From NCBI GenBank assembly GCA_938022485.1, contig CALIEE010000056.1, forward strand, positions 1 to 6,702: a stretch of DNA of 6,702 bases. The letters are read 5' to 3'. Numbering within the stretch: the stretch's first letter is position 1; each line of letters begins with the position of its first letter. A program made the position numbers and the translations under genes. Origin of the DNA: an uncultured bacterium (lineage in GTDB: Bacteria; Bdellovibrionota_C; UBA2361; SZUA-149; CALKYB01). Positions 5,434 through 6,702 of this stretch are shown here, piece by piece. The notes under the pieces were generated by a model. It saw only the letters and a list, made by a program, of their open reading frames with translations, was not told where the DNA came from and made no database searches.

Positions 5434-6211
5434 TTCAGAGTCTTATCTGCTTGAGAGTGGAGTTCGAGTAATTAATTTCAAGTCTTTGGAGTCTACTCAA
5501 GATGAGGCTTTGAAGTTTATATCAGAAAATACCCTTGAGGCACCTGGACTGGTTATACGAGCGGATCACCAAACTAAAGGGAAGGGCCGAAGAGGCAAGG
5601 AATGGGTTTCTCCTAATGGGGACGGCCTTTATTTCACTTTGGCTCTTGAGACTGAGACTGATGTCGCCAGTTTGTCAGGCTTATCGATTGTGGCGGGCAT
5701 GGCCGCCCACTCTGCTATAACTGAGTTTATGTCAGATGATAAGAAAGAGTTTCTGAAATTAAAGTGGCCAAACGATTTACTTTTTATTGATGGGGATTCT
5801 CCAGCTAAACTAGGTGGGATCTTAACTGATATAAGCTCTTTTAATACTAAAAACCGGCTTTTAATTGGAACAGGTATAAATCTTCTTGGAGAAGTTAAAC
5901 TAGAAAATCGTCTAACCACTAGCTTGGAAAGCTTGGGGGTAAATTCATCTCAGTTTGAGAATTTATTTTCTAGAATAGTGTCCAATCAGGTTAATTTTTT
6001 TTCTAAGTTGGTGAAGGAAGGATTTGGTGAGTTTGCCGATAGATGGGCCTTCTCTGGTGTGGGCTATGAGGGTCCAATCTCCGTTGTTTCAATGAATGGA
6101 GAGAGTTTAAATGGGCGTGCTAGTGCTTTAAATAGAGATGGAGCTCTTAAGCTTCTGACCGATAGTGGAGAGACTATATTGGTTTACTCTAGTGAAATTG
6201 AACTTGCTTAG
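5423..6211 (+). CDS. birA: Biotin--[acetyl-CoA-carboxylase] ligase, class I without DNA-binding domain
   Basis: The enzyme makes biotinyl-5'-AMP and transfers biotin to a lysine of biotin carboxyl carrier proteins. The 262 residues contain the full BPL catalytic domain: LESTQDEAL near residue 20, the biotinyl-AMP loop KGKGRRGKEWVSP (from 52), LKWPNDLL (Lys114-Asp118), KLGGILTDIS with the conserved Lys129, and IGTGIN (Gly149-Asn153). A small C-terminal SH3-like domain (GPISVVSMNG to SEIELA) closes the protein. The N-terminal winged helix present in E. coli BirA (321 residues) is absent, so it should not act as the biotin operon repressor. The ATG overlaps the rluD 3' end by 11 nt, implying translational coupling. 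The pairing with rluD is one of proximity; no metabolic link is evident. Confidence 0.95.
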   Translation: MTNSSESYLLESGVRVINFKSLESTQDEALKFISENTLEAPGLVIRADHQTKGKGRRGKEWVSPNGDGLYFTLALETETDVASLSGLSIVAGMAAHSAITEFMSDDKKEFLKLKWPNDLLFIDGDSPAKLGGILTDISSFNTKNRLLIGTGINLLGEVKLENRLTTSLESLGVNSSQFENLFSRIVSNQVNFFSKLVKEGFGEFADRWAFSGVGYEGPISVVSMNGESLNGRASALNRDGALKLLTDSGETILVYSSEIELA

Positions 6212-6245
6212 AGGCTTGGATTTGCCGACAATATAGTAATATGGC

Positions 6246-6271
6246 GTTGAATTTTGAGTGCTAGCTTCAAC
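6246..6271 (+). repeat. Inverted repeat between birA and the last gene
   Basis: GTTGAA (6246-6251) and TTCAAC (6266-6271) form a 6-bp perfect inverted repeat with a 14-nt loop that contains the palindrome GCTAGC. No T-tract follows. It may be an RNA hairpin ahead of the next gene or a protein site, and may be chance. Confidence 0.25.
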
Positions 6272-6275
6272 TTTT

Positions 6276-6281
6276 AGGGAG
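6276..6281 (+). promoter_or_regulatory. Ribosome binding site of the last gene
   Basis: AGGGAG is the only purine-rich anti-16S match upstream of the ATG at 6295. The 13-base distance is somewhat long, but no closer match or alternative in-frame start exists. Confidence 0.4.
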
Positions 6282-6294
6282 ATCTTGTTTAAAA

Positions 6295-6702
6295 ATGACA
6301 GTTGTTGATGATAAAGCACGTGATGCACTTGACCAAATGTTTACCAATTCTTTTGGTAAGTCTGGAGATGATGAGCTTGTAGTTACCTTAAAAGCTATAG
6401 TGCGAGGTGAAGATGATATTGAGATTCCTGAGGAATTTTTAGCTGATCCTAGTAAAGAAACGGATGTAGAGGGTGAAGATCTAGAAGAGGGCGGAAATCT
6501 TTATGCGCTCATCAATGACATGTCAATTCCTCAGAAAATCAAATTAGCTCTATTTGGAAATAAGCTTGCGAGGGGTTTACTTATTCGTGACCCAAATCGA
6601 CAAGTTAGTTTAGTCGTTCTACAAAATGCTGGTTTAACAGAGGGGGAAGTTGTGGACTTTGCCCGTAACACGAACCTAGACGAACAAATACATAGAAGGA
6701 TT
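6295..6702 (+). CDS. Uncharacterised acidic protein, 3' end outside window
   Basis: An open frame of 136 codons runs to the window edge without a stop. The first ~70 residues are strongly acidic (about 21 Asp/Glu against 6 Lys/Arg) and look poorly ordered. From residue 74 a helical, more basic segment begins: DMSIPQKIKLALFGNKLARG, LLIRDPNRQVSLVVLQN and LTEGEVVDFARNTNLDEQI. Its pattern (xKIKLAxxGNKxAR, LIRDxNRxV, VLxNxxxTExEV) resembles, from memory, a conserved hypothetical family of deltaproteobacteria with short HEAT-like helical pairs, usually followed by another helical block. No signal peptide, membrane segment or catalytic motif is visible, so it is probably cytoplasmic. I do not know its function. 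The 83-bp gap from birA leaves open whether it belongs to the same transcript. Confidence 0.85.
   Translation, partial: MTVVDDKARDALDQMFTNSFGKSGDDELVVTLKAIVRGEDDIEIPEEFLADPSKETDVEGEDLEEGGNLYALINDMSIPQKIKLALFGNKLARGLLIRDPNRQVSLVVLQNAGLTEGEVVDFARNTNLDEQIHRRI

Noticed and set aside
6204..6242. Promoter-like hexamers after birA (TTGCTT with GACAAT at 17 bp; TTGGAT with TAATAT at 15 bp)
   Set aside because: Each pair is weak in either sequence or spacing, and AT-rich DNA yields such matches easily; neither is good enough to call.
6128..6328. Minus-strand frame of 66 codons across the birA end
   Set aside because: It covers the BirA C-terminal domain and the intergenic gap with no ribosome binding site or known motif.
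1..6702. Novel defence, mobile or CRISPR-like system
   Set aside because: All complete genes match standard housekeeping or envelope families in one orientation, with no transposase, integrase, direct-repeat array or toxin-antitoxin-like pair.

Overview
The window is ordinary, gene-dense chromosome with every gene on the + strand. It holds the distal half of a tol-pal envelope operon (tolA end, tolB, pal, cpoB), then three housekeeping enzyme genes (ribF, rluD, birA) and the start of an uncharacterised acidic protein that runs off the right edge. The sequence is moderately AT-rich. A complete Tol-Pal system with two lipoproteins indicates a diderm proteobacterium-like organism. The protein style, a BirA without a DNA-binding domain, and a last gene that resembles (from memory) a conserved hypothetical of deltaproteobacteria suggest Deltaproteobacteria in the broad sense (Bdellovibrionota, SAR324, Myxococcota or Desulfobacterota relatives). 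The lineage is an inference with low confidence.

Layout. Positions 1-446 encode the C-terminus of TolA: the end of a Lys/Glu-rich stalk, a glycine-rich hinge and the TonB/TolA C-terminal domain. A 187-bp gap leads to tolB (634-1947), then a 245-bp gap to pal (2193-2672). A strong hairpin-plus-T-tract terminator (2686-2711) sits in the 51-bp gap before cpoB (2724-3425). After 48 bp, ribF starts at a TTG (3474-4448). rluD (4441-5433) and birA (5423-6211) overlap their upstream neighbours by 8 and 11 nt. An 83-bp gap precedes the last gene (6295 to the edge).

How the genes work together. TolA links the inner-membrane TolQR motor, presumably encoded to the left, to periplasmic TolB and peptidoglycan-bound Pal. 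CpoB is the usual periplasmic partner that coordinates Tol with peptidoglycan synthesis, and here it appears to be a lipoprotein. RibF (FMN/FAD synthesis), RluD (rRNA pseudouridylation) and BirA (biotin attachment) are metabolically unrelated to Tol-Pal. They are tightly packed and probably reach expression by read-through past the pal terminator or from a promoter I could not identify.

I see no mobile element, CRISPR array, tRNA or rRNA, phage gene or defence system. The most useful observations are regulatory: the terminator directly in front of the cpoB ribosome binding site, the structured tolB-pal spacer with a possible small ORF ending on the pal start codon, and the unexplained last gene.
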